Source of the DNA: Sipunculus nudus
Taxonomy: Eukaryota > Annelida > Sipuncula > Golfingiida > Sipunculidae
Assembly: GCA_026874595.1 (NCBI GenBank)
Contig: CM049308.1
Span: forward strand, 78,478,124 to 78,542,123
Length of the DNA stretch: 64,000 nt
Reading direction: 5' to 3'
In this document: positions 1 to 13,400 of the stretch, piece by piece
Numbering within the stretch: position 1 is the stretch's first letter
Layout: every line of letters starts with the position of its first letter
The notes under the pieces: model-generated
Databases searched by the model: none
Seen by the model: the letters and a program-made list of their open reading frames with translations, nothing else
Told to the model about the DNA's origin: nothing
Translations under genes and position numbers: made by a program

Positions 1-87
1 AATACTGACTTAATTTCTGGCATGTACATTGGAAATATATAGAGGAATATTTATGGTAAATATGAAGAAAACCAGATGAGTGGTTTT

Positions 88-345
88 GATATTAGGCAGT
101 TCTGAAGTGTAAAAAAAGATTTCTAATAAAAAATTGAGGTTTTTCCTTAATATCTCGAAGGAACAAAGTCCTATTGATCCAATTTTCGGCATGGTAGGAG
201 ATTTTGGGGACATCGAACTGTATGCCGAATTTCAGATTCGTAGGTCCAACGGTGTCGAAACGTGCCAGTCTTACGGACGGACATCCGGACGGCACGACAG
301 ACAGACGGACGGATGACGGACAATGGACCACGACTATGGCTCAGA
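88..345 (-). mobile_element. Truncated HINE-like element (family 3)
   Basis: A diverged second copy lies at 14752-14975 (shared TTCCTTAATATCTCGAAGGA and GGTAGGAGATTTTGGGGACA). Both carry a GACGGACG-rich stretch and end in a palindrome made of GCTCAG and CTGAGC around TGACTTATAGTCA. That palindrome resembles the 5' end of the other HINE-like families here. Confidence 0.6.
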
Positions 346-552
346 TGACTTATAGTCAGCTGAGCTAAAAAAGTATTAAGCTTCTTATGACTGGGAAGTC
401 TGTAGAATATGTTGTGGGTGAACAATCACTGAAGTGCCATTTTGCTTTCATGAAGCCAACAAAAAGATTAAGTGAAACAGTATTAATAGTTCTCCTTGGA
501 ACATCTTGCTAGATTCTCACTACTTTAAATATAATGTTTATTGTAAACTTAC

Positions 553-717
553 ATAGCTGTCCTGTGTATGGTGCCGCATATAGAAGTTCACCATGATAGT
601 GATGGCCCCGATGCTGTTCAGGAAGCGACATTCCACGTCCCCGAGTCTGGCAAACTCATACAGCAGGGCAAAGTATTCTGTCAAGTATTTACTTTGAGGC
701 TTCACATTGTGTTCAAT
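553..717 (-). CDS. USP34: USP34 window exon 38
   Basis: 55 codons: EHNVKPQSKYLTEYFALLYE, FARLGDVECRFLNSIGAI and VNFYM. It is strongly similar to the vertebrate EHGVKPHSKHLTEYFAFLYE block. Acceptor TTTGCAG, donor GTAAGT. The next exons lie left of the window. Confidence 0.96.
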
Positions 718-3700
718 CTGCAAATACAAGATAATATGATATGATTTTATAAAGAGGATTGGTGTTTATTCCTTTCCTGTTTCAGACAAATCTGACATTC
801 TCTATATTAATATAACAAAAAAATCTTCCTCAGTTTTTGTTTCATCACCACCAAATTTTCGACAGTTCCTACAGGGATGGTTTGCTTAAGGTTTATGGGA
901 ATCGTTAGAACTGTTAATAAATATGCAATATATTTTCCCTATGAGTATCTAGCCATAGGAGGGATTTGCAGGTGCCAATTTTTAGTTTGCTTTCTGAAAA
1001 AAAAAGCTAAAACTGAGAGACACCAGAGTACATAAACAAATACATGTACAGTAACTAATGTATCATTTCATTTGTAGTTACATAATTTAAGTGACACCAC
1101 TACTGAAAACTAAGTTGTCATTCTCTCATTCTCTGCTGTTATTAAACATAGCCAATCGTTGATTCAGGATATGAATGACAGGGACTTTCTGTGGGGAATC
1201 CCCTTGATAAGCAAGTAGTTCCCAGAATCTTAGAGTGACATAAACATGTAATACAGGCAACATTATTTTTAGAAGATAATTGACCTGGTTAGCATTGTTT
1301 GTCACATGATATTGATCCACGCGTTAAGTCATGGCTCAAGGTGAATGGCCATGCAGTTAACAAGTAGGGCTTAAGATTACTCCAAATTTGACTGTGAACG
1401 GAAAAGGTGAATATTCTAATAATGCTGAGTCATCAAAATTTACTTATTAGAATACAAATGATCAGTTTTTGAACACAAACTAAAGGTTCTAATTAAGATA
1501 TTGACTACGCACAAGTATGAAGCTTATTGTGTGCCATGTATAAAACATAGCATTTAATCATTACCATAATATACACTTGATGAATATAATATGAACTTGT
1601 CTTATGCAAGGGTCATTTAACACCTATATGTATCAGTAAACACCTGTTTGTCTTCCATGTAAACATTGGTAAATGCATTGATTTGTTAGTTATTACCTAA
1701 ACTTATGAGTAACGGCACAAACACAGTCAAAATTCAGCTGTTCAAGAGTTTTTGTCTCACTTTGTATTGCCCGTATCTGTGTACTGATTATAACTCCTCT
1801 TCTTTAATAAACTGTGTTGCATTCAATAACATACACTTTAAATCATTTGTTTTTTCCCCTCTATTTTTTGTCTTTCATGTTGAAAAATGAAATTTTAAAT
1901 TATTTACTGTATCAAAATTTTGAATTTCTGTTTCAGGGTAGGTATAAACATGATAGAAAAAAAAAAAAAATTTCAGATATTGTCCACTTAAAAGTGACTA
2001 ACAGTTACTGGGTGCTTAAAATAGCGTACCTTCAATATTAAAGAAAATTTTGTAATATAACAAAATCATGTGAAGATGAGTGAAAATTTAATAAATATGT
2101 ATACCATCAGAAAACACACTGTACTAGATTAACAATAATGTATAATTCATGGGGTCTAACATGAATAAAAACCACTTCTTGAGTGATTTTTGATACAGGG
2201 TTTTTGACAATAATGATAGCTTAAGTTTTTGAATCTAATGTGTTTATGACCAATTAAAATAACACCTGCTTCCACATGCAAGTGCTGCATTACCTTTTCC
2301 TACACCTTACAAACATAAATATAAAACCACTGTTACTCTTATATGCTGGTTTAACACAATCATACAAGACAAGACATGCTTTCCATCTTGTAATCTTTTT
2401 TTAATTTTATTTTTATATGATTCCCTTTAGAGTATCACCATGGTAAAAGATAAGTTTGTTAATGCCTACTGTGCACATGAGTCCAAAAGTTGCTACCTAA
2501 TAAAGTACTACCATACAAACCATCTCTGTAAATGACAAATATACCATTTTTAGTATTATATTCCAAGCAATTCAAAATCTTTGTATGGTTGTAGTGTTTC
2601 GACTTGGTTGTATATCATGATTGATTATCAGTAAAAATCAGTTGACCTGTACCAACAGATAATTAGAATTAATTGGTTGTTTAGGAGTATGACATTTTTT
2701 ACCATATAAAGATCTGTACACTGTTTCTGCTGATACATAGGCCTACATGTTTGCTAATACATGTAACAATTCTATATCAAATATGTGTAGTAACCTTATG
2801 CATGAAGTTACTGGTAAACATGGAGTTTGTTCACATTAATCAAATGAAAACACACATTTTCTCATCATAAACCTATATCATTAGCAAAATTTTGTAATTG
2901 ATTACGGCACTGCAAGACTGATCATCAGATCATTTGCCCCAACGACTGATCATCTATTATAATCGATCATTGGCCAATTAATACAGGATGGGTGTATTAT
3001 GAAATAAGAAATATACTGTAATTTAGTGAAATGCTGCAAGTATAACCGTCTATCACATCCCCTCCGGTAGAAAAATGTGACCAAATGTCTGTGGCTGAAT
3101 GCTCTGAAACGAGATATCCAAGGGACAATGGATCCTACTTTCACAATATCTATGACCCCCTTCTCCATTTCTTTGGTGTTAAACCAGCATATTTGTCAGT
3201 TGTACCTCTTCATGCCATATTAATACAGTCTGTACAGTACAATGTAATTAAGCTGAACACATTGCGGGAGAAATACTAGAATATCCATATTGTATTGTGT
3301 TACTTACTGAACTGATGTTATAAATATATTCAAATATTCACAAAAATCAAATTTTAGGTTTGTGTCAAACCTATCTGAGCCATATGGTGTTGTCAGCCCT
3401 TAAAGCTTTTACACAACTTGGTTTTAATGTATTTTTCACAAAATGGTATTGCGTTGGAAACATCCATGGATATTTAATTTAGATAATGAATTTTGCTTTC
3501 AGAGTGAGAGAATGCAAGTCAATACAGATATAGAGGTCACACACATCTCCAGAAACAAAGTTAATTTCCAATGGGAGAAACCTGACACAGCATATGACTG
3601 TATCCATGTCAAGCTCGTAAACATGATAGATCCTGAATTTGAATATGAAATGGCTGAGGAAACACTGGGACATGACATCACATCCTACAAGTATGACTCA

Positions 3701-4001
3701 CTGACTGAAGGTCACCGTTGCCGTTTTGAGGTTCATTTCATGCGACTTGGGTCATCTGTTAGCATGAAGTATCAAAATTTCCGTGCAGGTACTGTGATAA
3801 CATTAAATTAATGCTTAAACGCTGCTTTTCACATACAGTAAAACCTGAGAGTTAAGACCACCTGATGTGCCACACCAAAAGCGGTCTTAAGTCACAGGTG
3901 GTCTTAAGTCTCAGGTGGTCTCTCAGCATGAACCGAACAAAGAATATCAAGGCATATATGTCTACGTAAACATTTATTTATTTATTATTAAAATACATAC
4001 T

Positions 4002-4041
<40 letters not shown>

Positions 4042-7000
4042 TCAAGATATACACAACAATATTTACAAGTTAACAAAACTATTTACTTTAAACAATGAAT
4101 CAATCTTGCTTTGCTTAAAAAAGGGAATCTTATTTATAATTATCAAAGAAATCTGGTCCTTTTATAACTTTATTGAACAAGCCTTTGTCAAAGGCTTTGA
4201 ATAGCCTTTTTGTCATATTGCACAAACACAAACCACTAATGATGTACCATGAGTACACACTGAGTCACTTTGTTTATCACTGACTTGTGCTCACCGTAAT
4301 TAGAAGCAGACCCCATTAAAATCTCAATAAACTTCAAAGCAGGTATGAAGGGATCGATCATTAGATTACAGTTGACTGCTCACGTTATTAAACAGTCTCT
4401 CTATATGGGGTTATGGTAGCATTGAGTCCTGTTGTCTTATTGATGAATATTCTATTGATGTTATCGAAGCAGGTCGTCAGTTTGTTGTCGTCACGAACTG
4501 ACATGTTGTCAAGTCAAAATGTGTGATAAGCAATGACAGTTGATCGCTTACGTGATGACAAACTTACTTTCATGACTCACTTTTTAAAAATTAAATCTGT
4601 GCGAATGTTATTTACACATCGCTAAGACTAGTTATGAACTACGGTTAATGACCGCAGCGTAGTGAATGTGACCGCGGTGTCAGAAATACAATGGGAGTTC
4701 TATTAGATGAATATTAATGAGGGATTTCCCCTAGAGCACGTGAACCTTTACCGTAAAGATGTTTTAGACAATCGTTAAACAAATATGATGTGTTCAAAGA
4801 TAGGCTGTGCTAAAAAATAAGTAATGGTACACAGGTATCAGAATTAAAGAATTGCGTCGTTTTACATGTTCCCTTGCAATATTCGCAGAACTTTCATTTT
4901 TGGAGAAAGATTAAAACCACGCGGACCCTGGGCCATTGACACCTGGAGGGGTATTGTGAATTAATGTCCAATTCACCGCGGGGAAAGTAGATCACCATTG
5001 CTACCTGCAGATTCACGAGACGGTCAATGGCACGGTCGTTTTAGTCTTAACTTAGGACGCCAGGTGCCACTTCCGCTTCACCAGGCGGTCGCTTAATGGA
5101 GGTAAAGACCTGCGACCAGCCACATTTGAGTGGTCGGTGGTCGCGTACCACAAACGGTCGCTCAACACAGGGGCATTAAAGGGTGATTAAGTTTGGTGCA
5201 TTCATTTTTCGGTCGTAAGTCACAGACGGTCGCTGGCGGCAGTGGTCGCTTGGTTCAGGTTTCACTGTATATTACTTTACAGTCTTGTGTTTTTATATAT
5301 TCAGTGGGGGGTGGGAGCTACTCTACATCTGGTTTGCTCTCTTGAGCTTGCTAAATCCACAGCAAACAATCAATTAGAGCTCTGGCGCTTGCAGTCATAG
5401 ATGATTTATAAGATAATATATTTGATTCATATATTCAGTATATAGTCAATTTACAAGGCAAATCCAGACCCTTTAAAAAACATTTTTGTGACCATTTAAA
5501 TTAAACAATATTTTATTGTATTTTACTGTCACTATTACATGATTACAATCCATATATTTCAGTTTACTCTTTAAACCAGCTGCAGAAGCTGTATGAGAAA
5601 GCGACAGCTTTTACAAACTCCATACCATCCCTGATGAGAACATGTGCAGCCTTCTCTCGGAGTAAACCAGCCATGTATTACGAGTACATCAAGAAATACC
5701 AGAACAGAATCATGCGGCCGTACACGAAAGACAACCATGGGGATCCTGGGAACCCTGCTAACCTCCAGCTGCCCGGATTATTTTTTTCCACAGATCACAC
5801 TCCTTCAGACCAATCCATGTTTGGAGACATGCGTCTGCTCGTGAAGCCTACTGTGCTGTTCAACGAGAACACAAACTTGTATTTCTCTGATTTTTACTGC
5901 AATGGCAGACCCCACTATGTGACATTAATCCTGACTGTGAAGGACTCCAAAGCAGACATGTTCTGTCAACAGCATCTGCTCAAACTTGATCCTGATCAGA
6001 ATCCATTTATGACTCTGGTAAAGCAGTGTGACCTTGACCTGCCACCACAGGTCAAGGTCATTTATGCCTTTAAAGAGCTGTGGGTTGAGTTATTTTACAC
6101 TGAGAATGTCCACATCAGAAACCACTCCTTAGACTTTGTATTCAGATCAGTGGGGACATTTGGACGTGGGCATTCCCTATATACAGGTATAGAGAAAAAG
6201 TTTGGTTGCCTTAAGTGTAATATGTCAGAATAAAACTCAGCTTTTTGCAATGCCAAAATAACAAGGCTTACCCTGACACAAATATCAGATATATATTGAA
6301 AAATGTGCACTCTCAGTAATTTGGCCAAGTCAGTTTTGATAATGGTCCACAGCAACCTCTTGATCAAAAACCACCTTCTATAAATGACAATATTTCCCTT
6401 GTATGGATAATAATACAATTAAATGTACCTTGATCAAGTGACCATCTGTCACATGCAACCACATACCACCAAATTTGTAAGACCATTTTCCAAACAAACA
6501 TAACATAGGGTAGGCATAATAGGCTGATAATGACAAATGATTGTTTTTTTAATGGTCGCAGTTAGTGATGATAGGGCTGTTGGGGATCCCACAATGCACT
6601 GCCCAATATGGCTGTTTCATTCCCTAGGGCCACCTTTTGGGAATGAATTTATCTTTGTCTGTTTCAGTAAGCAACTGATAGTGACAAACAGACTGATAGG
6701 GTCAACTTTCAATCTGTATGGAAAAATATTTCTGCATAACATATTTAAATGAAACAAAGTTACTTCAAAGTTCAAGAAATTACACTGATGAAACTTCTTT
6801 AAATCATTGATGTGTACTCAAATATCACTCAGACAGTGCTGTCTTAGGTCAGATATTTGACTCGTGAAACTATGACAAGTCGAAGATGTAAAGCAATTTT
6901 CACATCCCTTTATTATATGACCACCTGTATTATCAACCAAAAATCACTGATATCATAGTATCATATGATAGTACATGTGTACCTGTGTTAAGAAATCAGA

Positions 7001-7388
7001 TATTCAGAATCATAATTAATATCAACTCTGTATCATATCATGGTAAATTATAAATGGTGTATCATATAATAAGATAAGTCACAGTAAGTTACAAACCAGA
7101 GTATTATATGTTTAGTAAAAATATTGAAAACCCTCTTATATTTCTGTATTTCATACATATTACATGATAATGTGATATGCATTTGTGTGCAGCTTGGTTA
7201 GAATTTTTCACATTTACACTGTAGTCATTGGCTGCCTGCCTGGATCATTATTTGTTAAATTAAAAAAATTTAATAAAGTCAAATGTGTTATCATGTTAAA
7301 TTAATGTTATTTCTTTAAAAATCTGAAGTTTGGGAAATCATCGAAATGTGTTTTTGTGTGGAACTGTACTTTTGTATTAAATATCTAT

Positions 7389-7440
<52 letters not shown>

Positions 7441-10400
7441 AGAGAGAGAGCATAGACAAGTATTTATAACATCATGACTCTAAATATGTTAGCCTATAGG
7501 TAAAAAGTTATAATTTAGAAAAGAAAGAATTGTTCAGGTACAGTGAAACCCCTGGCTGGGGACACCCCTTTGGGTTGGACACTCCACTATATAGGACAAC
7601 GGACACTTTTTGTCCTTCCAACAGTAAAAATCACCTCCGCTAACTGACATGGCTCCCTTAGCCGGTGGCAGGACAAATCTTCTTAACTGCCATTATGTTC
7701 TGCTAATGGTAAACTTCTCATCACTTGAACCTGTTTCCATTATATAACAGGTAGCCATGGTAACAAAACAAAAGAAATTTACCTCAAAGTTTGTCATTCG
7801 TTACCAGAACAGATATACCATACAGAATGGATGATAGCGTGACCCATGGCGGTGACTTCAGCCAATCACGGATGGTATAACATCCTCCTCAAGGATACGA
7901 GTCACATTGGTCAATCACAAGGGACGTAGGATACATCTTTAATTTTTTCACCTTTATTCACTATGCCATCGCAAATATTGTACACATAACCAAGATTATA
8001 TAATTATGACATATTTAAGAAATTGTTTAGTAAATTTATGATTGTGTCATAGATTTTAATATCACAAAAAGACTGAGTAATTTAGAATTTTGGCTGAAAT
8101 AAGGGAAATGCATCGACCAACACACAGCGTATCTTTGAGTAAGGCCTGCCACTCTCATTCAACTTTGGTATGTAAATTCCCTATCCAAAACCGACATTAA
8201 TGACCCAATCAATGATTCATGTAATAGCTTCAAATTAAAAAAAAAAACCAGGCCTCAAATTTGTTTTTGGAAATGACAAGCCACTGCTGCCAATCAAATT
8301 TTAACTTGACAAGCATCAAAATTAATTTGACAGGCAGTATTCTTTTTTCATTTGTTTGTACTATTTTATTTGAAAAAGCCGTTGATGCAGCCATCATTGT
8401 TTCACCTTAAAACTTGGATATGGAGACATGGACAGAGGTTCGGAAATGGAAATTTATTTACCGGGTCATATTTTAATAGCAGGCCTTATTTAGATGATGA
8501 TATAATGGAAATATTAATGGTGGCTAACATGGCAGCAATGGAAGTCAAATAGACAAAATATATAAATACCTTTACATTCATATTTATGTTGGTTATTTAA
8601 ATTATTGTATCCGCCAAAACAGAGTTTTGCGGATACTGTTTTCAGCTGCACGCCGCCGCCGCGGCGTAGGTGTCCGGAGAACTCCTCCGTAACCGCTGGG
8701 CGGAATTTTACGAAACCCGGGATTATGTTCGGGTCACATGTGAACTGCTGCGCCCCGATTTTGTTTTGACCTCTGACCTTTCCTCTGCGCTCTGCGTCCG
8801 TTTGTGCGTCTGTTTCCACACATAAACCCACATATCTCGGGAACCGTTTGACCGATCAGGAAAATTTTTTTGCACAAATGTAGCCCTTGGAGAGCTTTAT
8901 AACATACACAACAAATGGTGGCGCCACCTGCAACCATGTTTGCACAGTGTCCATCTGTTTGTCTGCCTTGGGTAAAAATCACTCATATCTCTGCAGTGAC
9001 TTGACTAATTCACCTGAAATTCGGCATGCATATACATCATGGATAGCTTTTCTGATTTTATGACAGGTGGCGCCACCTACATTCACGTTTACGCTGCAGA
9101 CATCCAAGCTCATATCTCGGGAACCGTTTGACCAATCAGGAAAATTTTTTTGCACAAATGTAGCCCTTGGAGAGCTTTTTAACATGCACAAAAAATGGTG
9201 GCGCCACCTGCAACCATGTTTGCACAGTGTCCCTCTGTTCGTCTGCCTTGGGTTAAAATCACTCATATCTCTGCAGTGACTTGACTAATTCCCCTGAAAT
9301 TCGGCATGCGTATACATCCTGGATAGCTTTTCTGATTTTATGACAGGTGGCGCCACCTACATTCACGTTTACGCTGCAGACATCCAAGCTCATATCTGGG
9401 GAACCGTTTGACTGATTGGGCCAAAATTTTGCATGTGTATAGATCTCACATAGCTCTTCATCATACGCAAAACTGGTGGCGCCACCTGCAGCCATTTTTG
9501 CACAGCTCCTGTCTGTTTGTCTGCCATGGGATAAAATCACTCCTATCTCGGCAGTGGTTTGACATATCTGCCTAAAATTTTGCAGGTTTATACATCCCCG
9601 ACAGCTCTCTTGATTTTATGACAGGTGGCGCCACCTGCATTCTAGTTTATGCAGCAGACATCCATGCTCATATCTTGGGAACTGTTTGACCGATTGGGCC
9701 AAAGTTTTGCATGTGTATAGTTCTCACATAGCTCTTTATCATACGCGAAACTGGTGGCCTCACCTGCAACTATTTTTGCTGCGCGTCCATCTGTTTGTCT
9801 GCCACGGGCTTAAATCACTCATATACATGTAGTGGTTTGACTTATCTGCCTTAAATTTTGCATATGTATACAACTTGGACGGCTTTCTGGATTTTGTGGT
9901 AGGGGGGCAACCTACATACACAATTTGGCTGCAGACATCCATGCTAATATGCAACACTCTATTTCCCCTTGCCACTCAATCCATGCCTCACTTCACCCGT
10001 TCCACTCTGATTTTGGCGGATACACGTAGTGGCTAGTCGACTACCCGTATTCTAGTTATGCAATGTAATAAATTGTTTTTGATGTTTGCAAATAGTGAAA
10101 ACATGACATTTATTGTAAAGATTTAATTGTGTCAACGGGACAGAGAAAACATTATAATGTGTTAACTTCAAAACGATCCTGAGACTTTAAATTTTAAAAC
10201 AGTCCAAAGGGTGTCTTTAGATTGCAAAAATCCTGTTGCACCTGAAGGTTCCAGTGAAAGTCATATCATCTGATTTGGAAGTAAATAAGAAAGCAAGGAG
10301 TGGCAGTGATTGTGACTATTTACCGACAAGACATACGCAGTGAGGATATAATTTAACTGGCAGATTTCTGCTGGTCAGGATCGTGGCTGGCGGCACCTAG

Positions 10401-13400
10401 CCAATTTGAACCAGCATTTGCCGGTTGTCAAATTTGAAGCCTGTTATCGCAGCTGTTCATTGATGTTGATGTCCCTCCCCTAAAACAAGACATTTGGCCA
10501 CAACAGAATGGCCTAGCCCAACCCCCTCTGGGATGGACACCCTGCTATAACAGACAAATTGTCTGGTCCTGTGACAGTTCGCTATAGTGGGGTTTCCCTA
10601 TATTTATTATAATGACTATTTATCCCACAGAATAACTGTGTGCACTATGATACTGAGAAGAATACTAAAAGATGTTAATTTTTGTGTGCGAGTTAATCAA
10701 ATTAAAGCAATTATTAACCAGTTAAATATTGATGATTTAATACTTCAGGTCTAATGAGAAAATACCACATAACAGCATGATATTAATCTTAATCTTATAC
10801 AGTACAAGATGAAAAAAATTAATTAAATGTGGTGACACCTGTTACAAATACGTGCCATCTGCATTCAGCTCAGTTAGGGATTTAAACAACAGCAATACCT
10901 TTCCAGGCTTCCTCAACACATTATAGTAAGTTATCAACAAATTTTGCATGACGCTCGCTGAGAGCAATATTGAAGTTGTGCATGACTCTTGTCATCAGGT
11001 GACCATGAGGTGGGGTAATCCAGCCAGTCCCGTGTACAAAATCACGTTAAAAATCCTGCTGAAACATGCTCACTTTTATGAAGACATCTGTGAGGTACAA
11101 CTGGACCCAGACTGTACAACATACACACAGACGGGACTGGTAAAAAAAGAAAGTTACTGAGCTGAACTAATGTTCATGAAGCCTATGACATCACACTCAA
11201 TGCATGGGCCAAGTAACACTACAACTAATAAAAAGATATTTCAAAACTTTAGAGCAGGTAGGCAGTTTTTGATGTATTAACCTTTTCCAGAATTAATGTA
11301 TTGATATGCATATCAAAATATGGAATAAACTTAATCATATATTCAGTATTTATTTTATATACAGTAAATCTGGTGACCATTATAGTAATGAGACCACTTT
11401 GAGACAACCACTTTTTATTGGTCAATAGCATACAACCAGATTACTGGAAAAACACTGTGCACAAGCAAAAATTCTGTATTAAATGCCACATTTATACAGG
11501 CCTAAAACTTTAAATCCAAGTATCTTAATTTGTGATGGTTTATTTTATGATTATAACTAGAATACGGGTAGTCGACAAGCGACTACGTGTATCCGCCAAA
11601 ATCAGAGTGGGATGGGTGAATTGAGGCATGGATTGAGTGGCAAGGGGAAATAGAGTGAGGCGTATTGCATATTAGAATGGATGTCTGCAGCTGAAATGTG
11701 TACATGTAGGTTGCACCACCTACCACAAAATCCAAAAAGCTGTCCAAGATGTATACATATGCAAAATTTTAGGCAGATAAGTAAAACCACTACTTGTATA
11801 TGAGTGATTTTATCCCACAGCAGACAAACAGAAGGACAATGTGCAAAAATGGTGGCAGGTGGCGCCACCAATTTTGTGTATGATTAAGAGCTATGTGAGA
11901 TCTATACATATGCAAAATTTCAGGGGGATACGTCAAACCAGTCCTGAGGTATAAGCCTGAATGTCTGCAGCGTAAACATAAATGTAGGTGGCGCCACCTG
12001 CAATATAATCGAGAAAGCTATCCAAGATGTGTAACCATGTAAAATTTTAAGCAGATATGTCAAACCACTGCGTAGATATGAGTGATTTTATCCCATGGCA
12101 GACAAACAGACAGATGCTGTGCAAAAATGGTTGCAGGTGGCCCCACCAGTATTGCTTATGATAAAGAACCATGTGAGATTTATACACATGCAAAATTTTG
12201 GCCCAATCGGTCAAACGGTTCCCAAGATATGAGCTTGGATGTCTGCAGCCTGAACGTGAATGAAGGTGGCGCCACTGTCATAAAATCAAGAAAGCTGTCC
12301 AGGATGTATAAACCTGCAAAATTTCAGGTGCATAAGTCAAACCACTGCCAAGATGTGTGATTTTATCCAAAGCCAGATGAACAGATGGACGCTGTGCAAA
12401 AATGGTTGCAGGTGGTGACACCAGTTTTGCGTATGATAAAGAGCTATGTGAAATCTATACACATGCAAAATTTTGGCCCAATTTGTCAAACGATTCCCGA
12501 GATATGAGCTTGGATGTCTCCAGTGATAACGTGAATGTAGGTGGTGCCACCTGTAAAAAATCAAGATGGCTGTCCAGGATGTATACACATGCAAAATTTC
12601 AGGTGTATAAGTCTAACCAATGCAGACATATGAGTGATTTTATCCCAAGGCAGATGAACAGATGGACGCTGTGCAAAAATGGTTGCAGGTGGTGCCACCA
12701 TTTTAGTGTATGTTTTAAAGCTTTCCAAGGGCTACACTGTGCAAAACTTTTAGCCTAATCGGTCAAACGGTTCCCGAGATATGTGGGTTCATGTGTGGAA
12801 ACAGACACACAAATGGACGCTGGGCAGAGAGGAAAGGTAAGAGGTCAACCAAAAATATGAGCGCAGCAGTTCACATGTGACCCAATTATAATTGTGAATT
12901 TAAAAAAATTCTGCCCACTGGTTAAGGAGGAGTTCTCCAGAAACCTAAGTGGCGGTGGCAGCAGTGGCGGCATCCGAATGAAAACATAGTATCCGCAAAA
13001 CTCTGTTTTGGCGGATACAATCATAATACCAATCAAACGGATCCTGCCATGCTCAACTTTTCTGCACCCTTCTGTTTTTCAGTGTACTCCACTAACGAGC
13101 TGAAAATGCTTCACAATAAAGCAGTCCAGTTACTTGGAAGCAGCTGCCCAAAGCTGACATGCTCCAAATTCATCCGTGACAAACCACCTTCATACAATGA
13201 CTACATCATGAAATACCAGGATGGAATAATGAGACCTTACACAAAAGACAACCATGGTGATCAGGGAAACCCTGCCAGCCTCCAATTACCAGGGCTGTTT
13301 TTCTCAGCAGATCTTTATCCAAGTTTCAAATCACACTTTGGAAGAAGATGTCTTTTGGTGAAAGCTGCGGTTTTGTTCAACAATCACAGAAACCTATTCT

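Noticed and set aside
88-345. tRNA or tRNA-derived gene from the TAGCTCAG...CTGAGCTA palindrome
   Set aside because: No cloverleaf, anticodon arm or box A/B pair could be drawn; the palindrome fits a transposon end better.
3443-3502. Upstream in-frame extension of copy A (start at 3443)
   Set aside because: A strong CTTTCAG acceptor lies between it and the conserved MQVN start used in copy C; the extension is intron sequence.
8979-9540. Long overlapping ORFs with DICSVNVNVGGATCHK-like repeats, also at 12082-12758, 19270-19551 and 51833-52066
   Set aside because: They are translations of the HINE-like family 1 core units, present in any copy and both orientations, with no start context or conservation beyond the DNA repeat.
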